This document shows, one piece after another, positions 33,210-42,879 of a stretch of 64,000 nucleotides of DNA. Numbering within the stretch: position 1 is the first letter of the stretch; each line of letters starts with the position of its first letter. This DNA is from Flavihumibacter fluminis. Lineage in GTDB: Bacteria; Bacteroidota; Bacteroidia; Chitinophagales; Chitinophagaceae. Both the position numbers and the translations under genes were made by a program. The stretch is taken from positions 1 through 64,000 of the forward strand of contig NZ_JAKEVY010000006.1 of assembly GCF_021491375.1 (NCBI RefSeq), given 5' to 3'. The notes beneath the pieces are model-generated. The model was not told where the DNA came from and ran no database searches. It worked only from the letters and a program-made list of their open reading frames with translations.

Positions 33210-33773
33210 CTAATCATCGGACTTTTTGATCTTCATCAAAAGATCCTTCATGTCATCCATCATATCAATCTGTGTTTTCTGAATCTCAAAAAGGGTCTGC
33301 ATTTGTTCGGTAATCAGCAGATCCAGTTTGCTGTGCAGGTTACGGACTTCAATTTCAGCCTTCAGGTTGATCATGTAATCACTGATGGCACGCTGGCGGT
33401 CTTTTTCTTCTTTTCGGTTCTGGCTCATCATAATGATGGGAGCTTGAAGGGCCGCAATAGTAGAGAGTAACAAGTTAAGTAAAATGAAGGGATAGGGATC
33501 AAAGGGTCTTGTTAATAAAAATATATTCAGCAAGATCCAGGCCAACATAAATATTGCAAAACTGATAATAAAGCGCCAGCTTCCTCCGAAGGAAGCAACT
33601 TTATCAGCGACCCGGCTCTGGAAGCCAGGATGCTGCTCTTCAAATTCCTTTAGTTTCTCTGTTAATAATTTTTCTTCCTCAACTGACCGCCGAACCATTT
33701 CATTCAGTTTCTCCAATTGAGCTGACTCTGTTGAAAAGAGTTGTTCCAGTTGCGATCTCGTCATGTTATTCAT
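33210..33773 (-). CDS. DUF1003 membrane protein
   Basis: The 187-residue protein has an N-terminal coiled coil (LEKLNEMVRRSVEEEKLLTE), two membrane helices (FIISFAIFMLAWILLNIFLL, PFILLNLLLSTIAALQAPII) and a charged C-terminal coiled coil starting MMSQNRKEEKDRQRAISDYM. This is the DUF1003 arrangement. Its role is unknown. It is separated from the downstream eRF1-like gene by 55 bases on the same strand. Confidence 0.85.
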   Translation of the reverse strand: MNNMTRSQLEQLFSTESAQLEKLNEMVRRSVEEEKLLTEKLKEFEEQHPGFQSRVADKVASFGGSWRFIISFAIFMLAWILLNIFLLTRPFDPYPFILLNLLLSTIAALQAPIIMMSQNRKEEKDRQRAISDYMINLKAEIEVRNLHSKLDLLITEQMQTLFEIQKTQIDMMDDMKDLLMKIKKSDD

Positions 33774-33892
33774 ATGTGAGTGAACCCGAATATAATGAGA
33801 TTAGAAATATTTCGACAGATCCGCCCAAACTATTAACCGGATGCTTACGTTTATGTAAGAACCCTAATGACTCCCACTTTAAAATCTGTACC

Positions 33893-35050
33893 ATGAATGA
33901 ATTGCCCGACTTACAGGAAGAAATGCGACTGGCCGATCTTTACTCTTTCGGGATCCTCGATTCTGAAGATGAAGAAGATTTTACACAGTTGGTTGAACTG
34001 GCTGCGAATATCACCAACTGCCAGATGGCGGCTATTAGTTTTATTGATAAAGAACGTCAATGGTTCAAGGCAATTAAAAATCTTGGTACAAAGCAAACCA
34101 CCCGGGACGTAGCTTTCTGTCGATATACCATTCAGCAGGATGGAATTATGCTGGTTCCCGATGCAAAAAAAGATCCCCGCTTTCAGGACAACCCGCTGGT
34201 TAATGGGGAACCCCATATTCATTTTTATGCCGGTGCTCCTATACGAAGTAGTTCCGGACATAAACTGGGATCTGTTTGTGTATTAGATTCCATCTCTAAC
34301 CGCAATCTGAATAAATTTCAACTGGATGCATTGCATACCATCGCCAACCAGGTAAGCCGGCTGATGGATCTCAGGAGAAAAAACCAATCACTCATCAACT
34401 ATACGAATAAACTGATCGAAGCAGAAAAAGCCCTGCACCGGCTTTCCATTAAAGAAGAGGAAAAGGAAAGAAGTTTTATCGCGCACCAGTTGCATGAAAA
34501 TTTTGCCCAGACGCTTGCTGCCACCAAACTCTACATTGAATTCGCGCAAACAGAAAAGGACCTGAGTGAATCATTCCTTATCAAGAGCAAGGAAAACATA
34601 GAACATATTATCAATGAGATCCGGCTGCTGTGTAATTATATCAAACCGATTGATGCGTACCAGGCTGACGCGAAATTGTTAATTCATGAACTGGTTGATC
34701 AATGGTCCGCCAACAACCGGGTAGCAGTTGATTTTACAATGGAACTGGAGGAACAGTTAGCTCCAGCAAGCGGACTCACTTTATACCGCTTATTGCAAAC
34801 AGTACTACCCCTGGTTAAAACCTATAGAGCTCAGCAACTTGAATTAAGCATTCAGCAGGAAATGGATATACAACTGAAGTTTCGCTATCGCCCACAGACC
34901 AACAGTGTGGTAGATCCAGCCAAACTCTTATTGCTGAAAAAATCCATTTCAATGGCCCAGGCAGAAGGTGGTCAGTTGCTGGTGAACAGAACTCCGGATG
35001 GTATGCATCGGATAGATATCCGGCTTCCACAGATTACATGCCCGGCATAG
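33893..35050 (+). CDS. GAF-domain sensor with a DHp helix and degenerate ATPase (histidine kinase-like)
   Basis: ATG 33893 is preferred over an in-frame start at 33731 that would overlap the divergent gene; it gives 385 residues. A GAF domain (about 20-165; RWFKAIKNLGTKQTTRDVAF, FYAGAPIRSSSGHKLGSVCV) is followed by a coiled coil and a HisKA_3-like helix SFIAHQLHENFAQTLAATKL with the phospho-acceptor His. The ATP-binding part (about 265-385) lacks the N-box (LLQTVLPLVKTYRAQ) and any DxGxG. It may be an inactive kinase or scaffold. No response regulator is adjacent. Confidence 0.75.
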   Translation: MNELPDLQEEMRLADLYSFGILDSEDEEDFTQLVELAANITNCQMAAISFIDKERQWFKAIKNLGTKQTTRDVAFCRYTIQQDGIMLVPDAKKDPRFQDNPLVNGEPHIHFYAGAPIRSSSGHKLGSVCVLDSISNRNLNKFQLDALHTIANQVSRLMDLRRKNQSLINYTNKLIEAEKALHRLSIKEEEKERSFIAHQLHENFAQTLAATKLYIEFAQTEKDLSESFLIKSKENIEHIINEIRLLCNYIKPIDAYQADAKLLIHELVDQWSANNRVAVDFTMELEEQLAPASGLTLYRLLQTVLPLVKTYRAQQLELSIQQEMDIQLKFRYRPQTNSVVDPAKLLLLKKSISMAQAEGGQLLVNRTPDGMHRIDIRLPQITCPA

Positions 35051-35762
35051 CCATCACATTATAACCTGCAGTCGGGAATTTTTTGCCATCCTTATTAACA
35101 TTCACGGCTTCAATTCGCGTGCTGTTACCAGATTTTTTATCGGTGGACTCCAGGCGCATCAATACCCCGTTTTCAATTCCTTTCATGGAGGGAAGTCCTA
35201 CTGGTTTGGGACCGGAACCAAGCATGGAAGAAAGGCTTTTGGCCAGATTCCCCATACCGGAACCCAGTTCGGTAGTGATCCACACGAGCGATTGCCCATC
35301 TGAGGTTTCTATCAGGTATTGATCGCATTTATATCCCAGAATCGTTTCTGATTTGCCGGTTTTGGTAATCTTGACATCCGATGGATTTTCTTCCTTTACC
35401 TGTCCCTTCATCTTTTCCTGCATTTTCTTAAGATCCATCACCATGGCCATTTTTTGATCCGTCATCAGGGTAACCATTTTCTGATCTTTCAGATCCATCA
35501 CCATGAAGAATCCTTTTTGCTTGGGAACTTCCATCCCGGTATAAGGCTGATTGGAGAACCACATCCCCATCTGTTCGCCCTTTTTCAGGTTCCCGTTTTT
35601 GCCGGAACTCATTTCATAAGTGACGCCCAGGGCAAATTCATAATTATCGGGAAGGGATTGCGCAAAAGCGGAATTCATCCCGAGCAAGCCAAAAAGTACA
35701 GAGCCAATGTAGAGAACTGATCTGTAGAAATTAGATACGGAAGGCAATTGAACTGAATGCAT
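35034..35762 (-). CDS. Secreted DUF4412 protein
   Basis: The 242-residue protein has a signal peptide (SVLYIGSVLFGLLGMNSAFA) and the DUF4412 pattern: FALGVTYEMSSGKNGNLKKG, GFFMVMDLKDQKMVTLMTDQ, SETILGYKCDQYLIETSDGQ and LVWITTELG. These periplasmic or outer-membrane proteins resemble LolA/LolB-like beta-barrel halves, but no role is known. The gene runs tail to tail with the GAF gene and overlaps it by 17 bases, so their stops lie within each other. Confidence 0.8.
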   Translation of the reverse strand: MHSVQLPSVSNFYRSVLYIGSVLFGLLGMNSAFAQSLPDNYEFALGVTYEMSSGKNGNLKKGEQMGMWFSNQPYTGMEVPKQKGFFMVMDLKDQKMVTLMTDQKMAMVMDLKKMQEKMKGQVKEENPSDVKITKTGKSETILGYKCDQYLIETSDGQSLVWITTELGSGMGNLAKSLSSMLGSGPKPVGLPSMKGIENGVLMRLESTDKKSGNSTRIEAVNVNKDGKKFPTAGYNVMAMPGM

Positions 35763-35812
35763 GAGTTTAAATTTTTAATGAATGCCTGCCTTAACCTGTC
35801 AGCTAAGCTACA

Positions 35813-37420
35813 TTAATTCTTTAAAATGGTAAACTCAACCCTACGATTCAGCTGACGGCCATCATCTGTTTCATTGGAAGCCAGCGGTTTGGTTTCTCCA
35901 TAACCCTGGGATCTCAACCTGGATGCTGCAATTCCTTTGGAGATCAGGTAGTTCATCACCGAGCGGGCACGGTTATCGCTGAGTTTGTAGTTATAATCAT
36001 CCGAACCTTTGCTGTCGGTATGTGCCGCCAGTTCGATTTCGATGGCCGGATTTTCAGCCAGCAATTTCACTACCCGATCCAGCTCCACAAAGCTTTCCTT
36101 GCGCAAATCCCATTTGTCGAAATCAAAGAAGACATTGTTCAGTCTTACAGTCTGCCCAATTTCAATGGGAACCAGGTAGAGGTCTTTGTGAATTTCAGTA
36201 TAACCAGCCTGGATCATGGAATCCAGGTTCAGGTTTTCAGACATAGAGAAGAAATGGTTGGCAGTTGCCCGAATGCTGTAATTGCGATTGAAGGGCAATA
36301 CAATTTTAAAGGCTCCATCAAAGGGACTGGAAAGTGCATTGCCCACCTGCACCCCATCCGGCAGGGTTTCATATAAGAGGGAAGCAGCAATCGGCTCGCC
36401 AGTTTTCTTATTATACACGTTGCCGGTTACCATTACTACAGGATCCGGTTTTTTCTCTTCCAGGAGCCGGACCCGTACAATATCACTGGCACCATAACCT
36501 TCTTCACTGGTAGTGAGGTAGGCAAATTCTCCTCCCGCATCCATGGTGAAAAAAGCATCCCAGTTTTCAGAATTGATTGGGGCTCCGAGGTTTTCAGGAT
36601 CTGACCATTTGGTCCAGCTATCATCCAGCCGGCGGGCTTTCCAGATATCATTATCTCCCAAACCACCTACACGGTTACTGCTGAAATAAAGGGTTACCCC
36701 ATCCGCAGCCAGGTAGGGCGTCATCTCATCGGTTTCTGGCAGGTTGATTTTCTTACCCAGGCTTTTAGGTTCGGTCCAGCTGCCGTCTGCTTTTAGAAAA
36801 CAAACAAAAATATCATTCAGTGAACTGCCTTCTTCCGGGGTCATATAGAGCAGGAGGGTCTGGCCATCATGCGCCATGGAGGCACCGGAGAGCCGGCCCC
36901 GGTCATATTTGAAATAGTTTTTGATATTAAGCCCTTCGGGTGGACTCCAGCGGCCATCTTCCTGCAGCACGCACATGCTGATTCCTTTGCCCACATACCC
37001 TCCTTTCATAAAAGCACCACGGATCAGGATCCTGTTATTATCAGGAGAGATCCAGTATACAGCATTATAATGTGTCGTATTCAGTGGAGAAGCCAGGTGT
37101 TTGGCCTCACTCCAGTTACCCAGGGTATCGCGGAAAGCCACCCAGATATCCTGGCTGTTGGGCACCGAGCGGTACTTGGTATTACGAGGGTGATTTTCAC
37201 AGATGAAAAAGAGGAGGTTGCCATCCGCAGAAATGGTAGGTCGCAGTTCAGGGAGTTCGGAATTGATACCGGGACCCAGGTTCTCGATCTTGATGATCGT
37301 ATTTTCTTTTATCACATTTTCTTTCTGGGCAATGAGTTTGACGGTTGTATCAATGGAAGGTTGGGCGATACCAATGAAACAACAAAAAAGCAGTAAAAAA
37401 AGCAGGTAGCAGTTCTTCAA
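35813..37420 (-). CDS. OmpA-family protein with PD40 propeller repeats
   Basis: The 535-residue protein has a signal peptide (MKNCYLLFLLLFCCFIGIAQ), a PD40/WD40-like propeller (GNLLFFICENH, YFSSNRVGGLGDNDIWKARR), a CarboxypepD_reg-like middle (VMVTGNVYNKKTGEPIAASL) and a C-terminal OmpA domain (VFFDFDKWDLRKESFVELDR, AAHTDSKGSDDYNYKLSDNR). The Asp/Arg that bind peptidoglycan diaminopimelate lie in that part. It is an outer-membrane-associated anchor protein typical of Bacteroidota. Single gene. Confidence 0.9.
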   Translation of the reverse strand: MKNCYLLFLLLFCCFIGIAQPSIDTTVKLIAQKENVIKENTIIKIENLGPGINSELPELRPTISADGNLLFFICENHPRNTKYRSVPNSQDIWVAFRDTLGNWSEAKHLASPLNTTHYNAVYWISPDNNRILIRGAFMKGGYVGKGISMCVLQEDGRWSPPEGLNIKNYFKYDRGRLSGASMAHDGQTLLLYMTPEEGSSLNDIFVCFLKADGSWTEPKSLGKKINLPETDEMTPYLAADGVTLYFSSNRVGGLGDNDIWKARRLDDSWTKWSDPENLGAPINSENWDAFFTMDAGGEFAYLTTSEEGYGASDIVRVRLLEEKKPDPVVMVTGNVYNKKTGEPIAASLLYETLPDGVQVGNALSSPFDGAFKIVLPFNRNYSIRATANHFFSMSENLNLDSMIQAGYTEIHKDLYLVPIEIGQTVRLNNVFFDFDKWDLRKESFVELDRVVKLLAENPAIEIELAAHTDSKGSDDYNYKLSDNRARSVMNYLISKGIAASRLRSQGYGETKPLASNETDDGRQLNRRVEFTILKN

Positions 37421-37546
37421 GGTCTGGATCTTTGATTCTACAACGTAAAGCCGTGAAAAATAATGTATAAGTAGCTGGGTTTTTTAGGAATGGTTGTTCT
37501 TCCCGGTGAACAATTGTTAGCTTTAAGGCGCACTAAACACACGATT

Positions 37547-38860
37547 ATGAAGAAAATCTGGACGGGCCTCCTGCTACTTTGTGCATCGGTGGCCCAGGCA
37601 CAGTTAAAAGCAGATGAAGTTCAAAGTTTTACCCTTGCCAACGGGATGAAATTCCTGGTGGTAGAGGACTTTTCCATTCCCAATGCCAATATGTACCTGT
37701 TTTACCGGGTTGGATCCCGGAATGAATACCAGGGCATTACCGGCTTATCGCATTTTTTTGAACACATGATGTTCAATGGGGCGAAGAAATATGGTCCCAA
37801 GATGTTTGATCGTACCATGGAATTTAATGGTGGCGCGAATAATGCCTATACCAGGGAAGATGTAACTGTTTACACGAACTGGTTTCCGGCTTCCGCAACC
37901 GAAGTGATCTTTGACCTGGAGGCCGACCGGATTTCCAGCCTGACCATTGATCCGAAAGTAGTGGAAAGTGAGCGCGGTGTTGTGATATCCGAGCGCAGTA
38001 CAGGATTGGAGAATTCTCCTTACAGAGTTTTATTTGAGGCGGTACAGGGACAGGCATTTGCTGAGCACCCTTATCACTGGCCGGTAATCGGTTACCTGGA
38101 TGATATGAAAAACTGGAAACAGGAAGACCTGGAACGCTATTTCAAAACCTATTATGCGCCGAATAACTGTGTAGTAGTGATGTCCGGAGCAGTGAAATTT
38201 GCAGATGTAAAAGCAATGGCCGAGAAATACCTGGGCCCCATACCTGCACAACCGGCGCCACCTGCGGTTCATATCAAAGAGCCCAAACAAACCGGAGAAA
38301 AAAGAATCACTGTACAGAAGCAGGTCGCCAATCCCTACCTCAGCATCGCCTGGCATACACCGGAGGCGAAACATCCTGATTATTATGCGTTGTCGCTTTT
38401 GTCAGATTTGCTCACACAAGGACAATCATCCCGCCTGTATTCCTTACTGGTGGATCAGAAACAACTGGCTACCTCAGTATTTGCACGGTATGAAGAAAGT
38501 TTTGATCCAACCTTGTTCAGCATTACAGCAACCGCTTCAAGAGGTGTGAAAACAGAAGACATCGAAAAAGAGATTTATGCAGCGTTGGAGTCCATCAAAA
38601 AAGAGGGTGTTACTGAAAGAGAGCTGGAAAAAGTAAAGAATGCCAAACTGATTGAATTCTATCGCCAGATTGAAACCATCAATGGGAAATCCAATAATAT
38701 CGGCACCTATGAAGTGTTCTTTGGTGATTATAAAAAACTGTTTGATGCGCCATCGCTTTACAACAAGGTAACGATTGAGGATATCAAACGGGTTGCGGCA
38801 GAATATTTCACCAAACCGAATCGTACGGTTGGTGTGCTGGCAGCTAAAGTGGATGATTAA
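37547..38860 (+). CDS. M16-family zinc peptidase, catalytic subunit
   Basis: ATG 37547 opens a signal peptide (MKKIWTGLLLLCASVAQAQ) and gives 437 residues; an in-frame start at 37490 precedes no signal. The inverted zinc motif HxxEH is present (LSHFFEHMMFNGAKKYG) with the distal Glu in EVVYGERSxG-like VVISERSTG. It is the active partner of a secreted M16 pair. The second, HxxEH-less subunit gene starts 17 bases later. TTAGCTTTA upstream is a weak -7 box. Confidence 0.92.
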   Translation: MKKIWTGLLLLCASVAQAQLKADEVQSFTLANGMKFLVVEDFSIPNANMYLFYRVGSRNEYQGITGLSHFFEHMMFNGAKKYGPKMFDRTMEFNGGANNAYTREDVTVYTNWFPASATEVIFDLEADRISSLTIDPKVVESERGVVISERSTGLENSPYRVLFEAVQGQAFAEHPYHWPVIGYLDDMKNWKQEDLERYFKTYYAPNNCVVVMSGAVKFADVKAMAEKYLGPIPAQPAPPAVHIKEPKQTGEKRITVQKQVANPYLSIAWHTPEAKHPDYYALSLLSDLLTQGQSSRLYSLLVDQKQLATSVFARYEESFDPTLFSITATASRGVKTEDIEKEIYAALESIKKEGVTERELEKVKNAKLIEFYRQIETINGKSNNIGTYEVFFGDYKKLFDAPSLYNKVTIEDIKRVAAEYFTKPNRTVGVLAAKVDD

Positions 38861-38877
38861 CCTATTAATTCTAAGCA

Positions 38878-40278
38878 ATGAAACAATTATTCAACATATT
38901 ATTTCTGACAACAGTATTGGCGATGAGTGCCACTACTGTTCTACAGGCGCAGAATTTCAAGCTGCCTGCATACCAAAAGTTCACCTTGAAAAATGGACTA
39001 ACGGTTTACCTGATGGAGCAAAAAGAGGTTCCCATGATTTCTGTGTCTGCTATCTTTCCGGCCGGCGCCATCTTTGATGGGGAAAAGGCGGGATTGGCTT
39101 CCCTGACAGCAGCAGCCCTGCAGCATGGAACAGCCTCCTATTCCAAACAGGAACTGGATCAGCAGATTGATTTCATAGGAGCCAGCATCAACAGTTATGC
39201 AAATAAGGAATATGCAGGCTTGTCATCTTCCTTTGCCAGCAAGGATATGGAGAAGATGCTGGCCATCTTAAACGAGGTATTGACTGCTCCGCGTTTTGAT
39301 ACAGCGGAATTTGCAAAAGAAAAAAAGCGTGCACTGATTCGGCTGGAACAACAGAAAGAGAGTCCGAGAAGTGTGATCGGTTCTTACTTTGATAAATTTC
39401 TTTATGGAGAGCATGTTTATGGAAATATTGTTTCGGGTACACCTGCAAGTGTACAACCCTTAAGTGTTGCCGATATCCGGGCATTTTATGCGAGTCATTA
39501 TATTCCGAATGGTTCTGCCATTGCAATTGCGGGAGACTTTGATGCCAAACAAATGAAAGCACTGGTGACCAAAGCATTTGCAGGATGGAAAAAAGGTCCG
39601 GCTGTTTCGGATGCCAATGCCAAATCGGCTATTGCAAAGCCATCCGGCAACCGGGTATTGCTGGTGAACAAAAATGATGCACGGGAAACAACATTCTATA
39701 TTGGTGCACCAGGTATCAGCAGAAACAATCCGGATTATATTGCCATTGATGTGATCAATACCCTGCTGGGCGGACGATTTACCTCTATGCTAAATGATGA
39801 GTTGCGGGTGAACAGTGGCCTGACCTATGGAGCCAGGAGTTCATTCAGCACGCTGAAATATGGAGGTGGATTTGCAATCAGCACGTTTACAGCAACTGAG
39901 AATACAGAAGCGGCTATTGACAAATCGCTGGAGGTATTGAACAGACTGCATGCACAGGGGGTTACAGAGGAGTCGCTTACTTCTGCAAAAAACTATGTAA
40001 AGGGACAGTTCCCGCCGGATTTTGAAACGAGTCGCCAGTTGGCTTCTTTAATGACCCAGATGTTCTGGTATGGATTCAATGAATCCTTTATCAATAATTT
40101 CCAGGCGAATGTAGATGGCTTAACGCTGGAGAAGGCGCGCCAGATCATCCAGACCTATTTCCCGAAAGATAAATTGCAATTTATACTGGTGGGCAAGTCG
40201 GAGGAGATTAAGAAGCTGGCTGAAAAATACGGGCCGGTAACCGAGGTTCAGATAACAGGTGAGAAGAAAGCGTTTTAA
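38878..40278 (+). CDS. M16-family peptidase-like subunit without zinc site
   Basis: The 466-residue protein has a signal peptide (LFLTTVLAMSATTVLQAQNF) and the M16 fold, but the position of HxxEH reads LTAAALQHGTASYSKQEL. It is therefore the non-catalytic half, as in paired bacterial M16 proteins and mitochondrial processing peptidase. It is expected to clamp peptides with the neighbour at 37547-38860. A strong terminator follows. Confidence 0.92.
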   Translation: MKQLFNILFLTTVLAMSATTVLQAQNFKLPAYQKFTLKNGLTVYLMEQKEVPMISVSAIFPAGAIFDGEKAGLASLTAAALQHGTASYSKQELDQQIDFIGASINSYANKEYAGLSSSFASKDMEKMLAILNEVLTAPRFDTAEFAKEKKRALIRLEQQKESPRSVIGSYFDKFLYGEHVYGNIVSGTPASVQPLSVADIRAFYASHYIPNGSAIAIAGDFDAKQMKALVTKAFAGWKKGPAVSDANAKSAIAKPSGNRVLLVNKNDARETTFYIGAPGISRNNPDYIAIDVINTLLGGRFTSMLNDELRVNSGLTYGARSSFSTLKYGGGFAISTFTATENTEAAIDKSLEVLNRLHAQGVTEESLTSAKNYVKGQFPPDFETSRQLASLMTQMFWYGFNESFINNFQANVDGLTLEKARQIIQTYFPKDKLQFILVGKSEEIKKLAEKYGPVTEVQITGEKKAF

Positions 40279-40297
40279 TCATTATATAGTTGAAAAG

Positions 40298-40327
40298 ATG
40301 CCCCTGCTTTTGTGGGGGCATTTTTTA
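40298..40327 (+). terminator. Intrinsic terminator after the M16 operon
   Basis: ATGCCCC pairs with GGGGCAT across a short T-rich loop and is followed by a run of T. It lies 20 bases after the M16 gene stop, with its end touching the convergent peroxidase stop. Confidence 0.85.
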
Positions 40328-41386
40328 TTTAGGCAATTCCGGGCGTTGCACTTTAAAAGGGGCTGCAGTGATAGCATTCAGGAAAGCCTGGAGTGATTTT
40401 CTTTCAGCGGCTGTTAGGTTCAGTTTTTTGATTCGGTTACCTGCTCCGCCATCATTGAACAAATTGATGACATCTTCCATTTCGTTGTACCTGCCATCAT
40501 GCATCCAGGGTCCGGTTCGCATGACATCGCGAAGAGATGGAGTTCGGAATCGACCCAGGTCTTCTTTCTTTTTCGTAACAGCAAAACGACCCGGATCCTC
40601 TTTGTGATCCGTTGAATCATAGAACCCCAGTGCATGAAATTGCTGATCTGAAAAATCTGGCCCATAATGGCAATTCATACATTGCGCCTTGGTGCGAAAT
40701 AAATGAAGTCCCTCTATTTCTTCATCGGTAAGTGAATTGTATTCTCCCCTTACAAATTTGTCAAACCGGTTGGGTCTGCTAACAATCGTTTCTTCAAATG
40801 CAGCAATGGCATCCAGTATTCCTTCCATTGAAATTTCTTCTGAATCGTAGGCATTTTTAAAGAGCTGATGATAGCCTTTAATGGCCCTGATCTTTGGAAT
40901 TAATTTGGTCAGGTCCTGGGCCATTTCATGGGGTTCGCTGATCGGATTAATGGCCTGTTGTTGCAGGCTTCGGGCCCGACCATCCCAGAAAAAAGTCTCC
41001 ATTCTTGCAATATTCAATAAGGATGGCGTATTCCTTTTTCCCTGCAGGTGATCATGACCCAATGCTACTGCCCGGCCATCGGCCCATGACAAATCCGGAT
41101 CGTGACAACTGCTGCACGATATCTGATTGGATGCAGATAAACGCGGATCAAAAAACAAGGTTTTGCCTAACAAAACCAGGGGATCGTTCAATGCTGCTAT
41201 ACTGGCGGAATCAGGCAGTGGCAAGGCCTCCAGTTCCTTCCAGGGCAGTCCGGGATCAATGCTAGGAGCCGGCCATAAACTAGTCGGTTTACCGTACATC
41301 TTTCTCAACGAACCTTTTTGTTCGGTCAATGCGACAGTAGCTATTCCGGTCAGCACAATGGCTGCAATCACCAGTAGTTGCTTCAT
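40325..41386 (-). CDS. Di-haem cytochrome c peroxidase (MauG/CcpA family)
   Basis: ATG 41386 (MKQLLVIAAIVLTGIATVAL, a signal peptide or anchor) gives 353 residues; an upstream extension of about 90 codons is unlikely. Two haem motifs are present, SCSSCHDPDLSWADG and QCMNCHYGPDFSD. Also visible are LGKTLFFDPRLSASNQ and PSLRDVMRTGPWMHDGRYNE with the axial Met region. These periplasmic enzymes reduce hydrogen peroxide or act as MauG-like oxidases. Single gene. Confidence 0.9.
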   Translation of the reverse strand: MKQLLVIAAIVLTGIATVALTEQKGSLRKMYGKPTSLWPAPSIDPGLPWKELEALPLPDSASIAALNDPLVLLGKTLFFDPRLSASNQISCSSCHDPDLSWADGRAVALGHDHLQGKRNTPSLLNIARMETFFWDGRARSLQQQAINPISEPHEMAQDLTKLIPKIRAIKGYHQLFKNAYDSEEISMEGILDAIAAFEETIVSRPNRFDKFVRGEYNSLTDEEIEGLHLFRTKAQCMNCHYGPDFSDQQFHALGFYDSTDHKEDPGRFAVTKKKEDLGRFRTPSLRDVMRTGPWMHDGRYNEMEDVINLFNDGGAGNRIKKLNLTAAERKSLQAFLNAITAAPFKVQRPELPK

Positions 41387-41510
41387 TAAAATAATATAAC
41401 CTCCTTTGTAAAGATAAACATGGAACTTGCCTTTCTTCATATTAAGAATGATTAACAAATGTTTGCAGGTTAACAGCAACTCCAATTCAGCTTGCTCATT
41501 AACTTTAACC

Positions 41511-42254
41511 ATGACTGCCTTTCGACTTATCCTTACTGTCTTTTTTGGCGTGAGCTGTTTCCTTTCTACTGCTGCACAGCAACAACTATCCGGGACGGTT
41601 TTTGATGCGCAAACCGACTCCACCTTGCAGGATGTATTTCTGGTAAATTTGAACACGAATCAAACGACGACGGTATCCAAAACAGGGAGATACAGCATTC
41701 CTGCAGCAGAAGGTCATCGCATTGTTTTTTCTGCTATCGGATATGTGCCAGATACCCTGAGGGTAGAGTTTCACATGTTTGTAACCGGGTATGATATCTC
41801 TCTCAAGCAACGATACAACCTGCTTAAAACTGTTATTGTTACAGAAAGAGATTACAGCACTGATTCCCTTGAAAGAAGAGAAGCCTACCGCCATATACTC
41901 GATGAACCGCTTCCAGGAATTACAGGCAGGAATACCCCGCAATCTGGTTTCGGAATTGTATTGAGTCCGGCTAGCTTTTTCTCCTCCAAAAATCGCCAGG
42001 AACGCGAACTCAAGAAAAAACTCCTGGAGAATGAGAAGGTTGAATATGTTGATTACCGGTTCTCCAGGTCCTTTGTGCAGCGCTATACAGGCTTAAAAGG
42101 TGATTCCCTTCAGACCTTTATGTTACGTTTTCGGCCCAGCTATGAATTCTGTCGCCAGTCCAATGAAGAGGATATGATCAATTACATCAATGCAAGATTG
42201 AAAATCTACCTTCGCCGGGAAGAAAAACAAGCGAATGAAAGAAAGCGTCAATAA
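41511..42254 (+). CDS. Secreted protein with carboxypeptidase-like regulatory domain
   Basis: ATG 41511 opens a signal peptide (MTAFRLILTVFFGVSCFLSTAA); an in-frame start at 41427 has none. A CarboxypepD_reg-like beta-sandwich follows (QQLSGTVFDAQTDSTLQDVF, YSIPAAEGHRIVFSAIGYVP), then a charged C-terminal region of unknown fold. Such one-domain proteins are common in Bacteroidota envelopes; the role is unknown. It overlaps the YdcF gene by 20 bases, so the two are probably co-transcribed. TAACTTTA just upstream is a -7-like box. Confidence 0.78.
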   Translation: MTAFRLILTVFFGVSCFLSTAAQQQLSGTVFDAQTDSTLQDVFLVNLNTNQTTTVSKTGRYSIPAAEGHRIVFSAIGYVPDTLRVEFHMFVTGYDISLKQRYNLLKTVIVTERDYSTDSLERREAYRHILDEPLPGITGRNTPQSGFGIVLSPASFFSSKNRQERELKKKLLENEKVEYVDYRFSRSFVQRYTGLKGDSLQTFMLRFRPSYEFCRQSNEEDMINYINARLKIYLRREEKQANERKRQ

Positions 42255-42879
42255 GGCAGCACGCCTGGTATGGGACTACCACCACATGAACCATTCCCTC
42301 GAAAAGTCCGACTGCATTTTCGCATTGGGCAGTCACGATTTGCGGGTTGCCGAATGGGCAGCGCAATTATGGCTGGAGGGATGGGCGCCTTTGTTGTTGC
42401 TATCCGGCGGACTGGGAAATTTCACCCAGGGCATGTGGACCGAAAAGGAAGCTGATAAATTTGCAGCAATTGCGCGAAAGATGGGTGTGCCGGAGGAGGT
42501 TATTCTGATTGAAAACCAGTCGACGAATACAGGGGAGAATATCCTTTTTTCCAAGGCATTGCTGGCAGCACGCGGACTGGATCCTCAACGTTTTATAGTG
42601 GTGCAGAAACCTTATATGGAAAGAAGGAGTTATGCAACGTTCAAAAAACACATGCCGGAAAAAGAGTTGCTGGTAACTTCCCCGCCACTCACTTATGATG
42701 ACTACCCAAATGAAGAAATCCCGCTTGACAGAATCATCAATATCATGGTGGGCGATTTACAACGGATAAAAGAATATCCGGCGAAAGGATTTCAGATTGA
42801 ACAGGAAATTCCGGAAGAGGTTTGGGATGCTTTTGAGTTGCTGGTGAGGGAGGGGTATGGAGAGCATCTCATAAAGTGA
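42235..42879 (+). CDS. YdcF/DUF218-family protein
   Basis: The 214-residue soluble protein has the DUF218 pattern: CIFALGSHDLRVAEWAAQLW, LLLLSGGLGNFTQGMW, EAxKFAAIARKMGVPEEVIL, ENQSTNTGENILFSKALL, VVQKPYMERRSYATFKKHMP. There is no signal peptide, unlike SanA. YdcF binds S-adenosylmethionine in E. coli; the function remains unclear. Its stop codon forms the start of dispersed repeat copy B. Confidence 0.88.
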   Translation: MKESVNKAARLVWDYHHMNHSLEKSDCIFALGSHDLRVAEWAAQLWLEGWAPLLLLSGGLGNFTQGMWTEKEADKFAAIARKMGVPEEVILIENQSTNTGENILFSKALLAARGLDPQRFIVVQKPYMERRSYATFKKHMPEKELLVTSPPLTYDDYPNEEIPLDRIINIMVGDLQRIKEYPAKGFQIEQEIPEEVWDAFELLVREGYGEHLIK

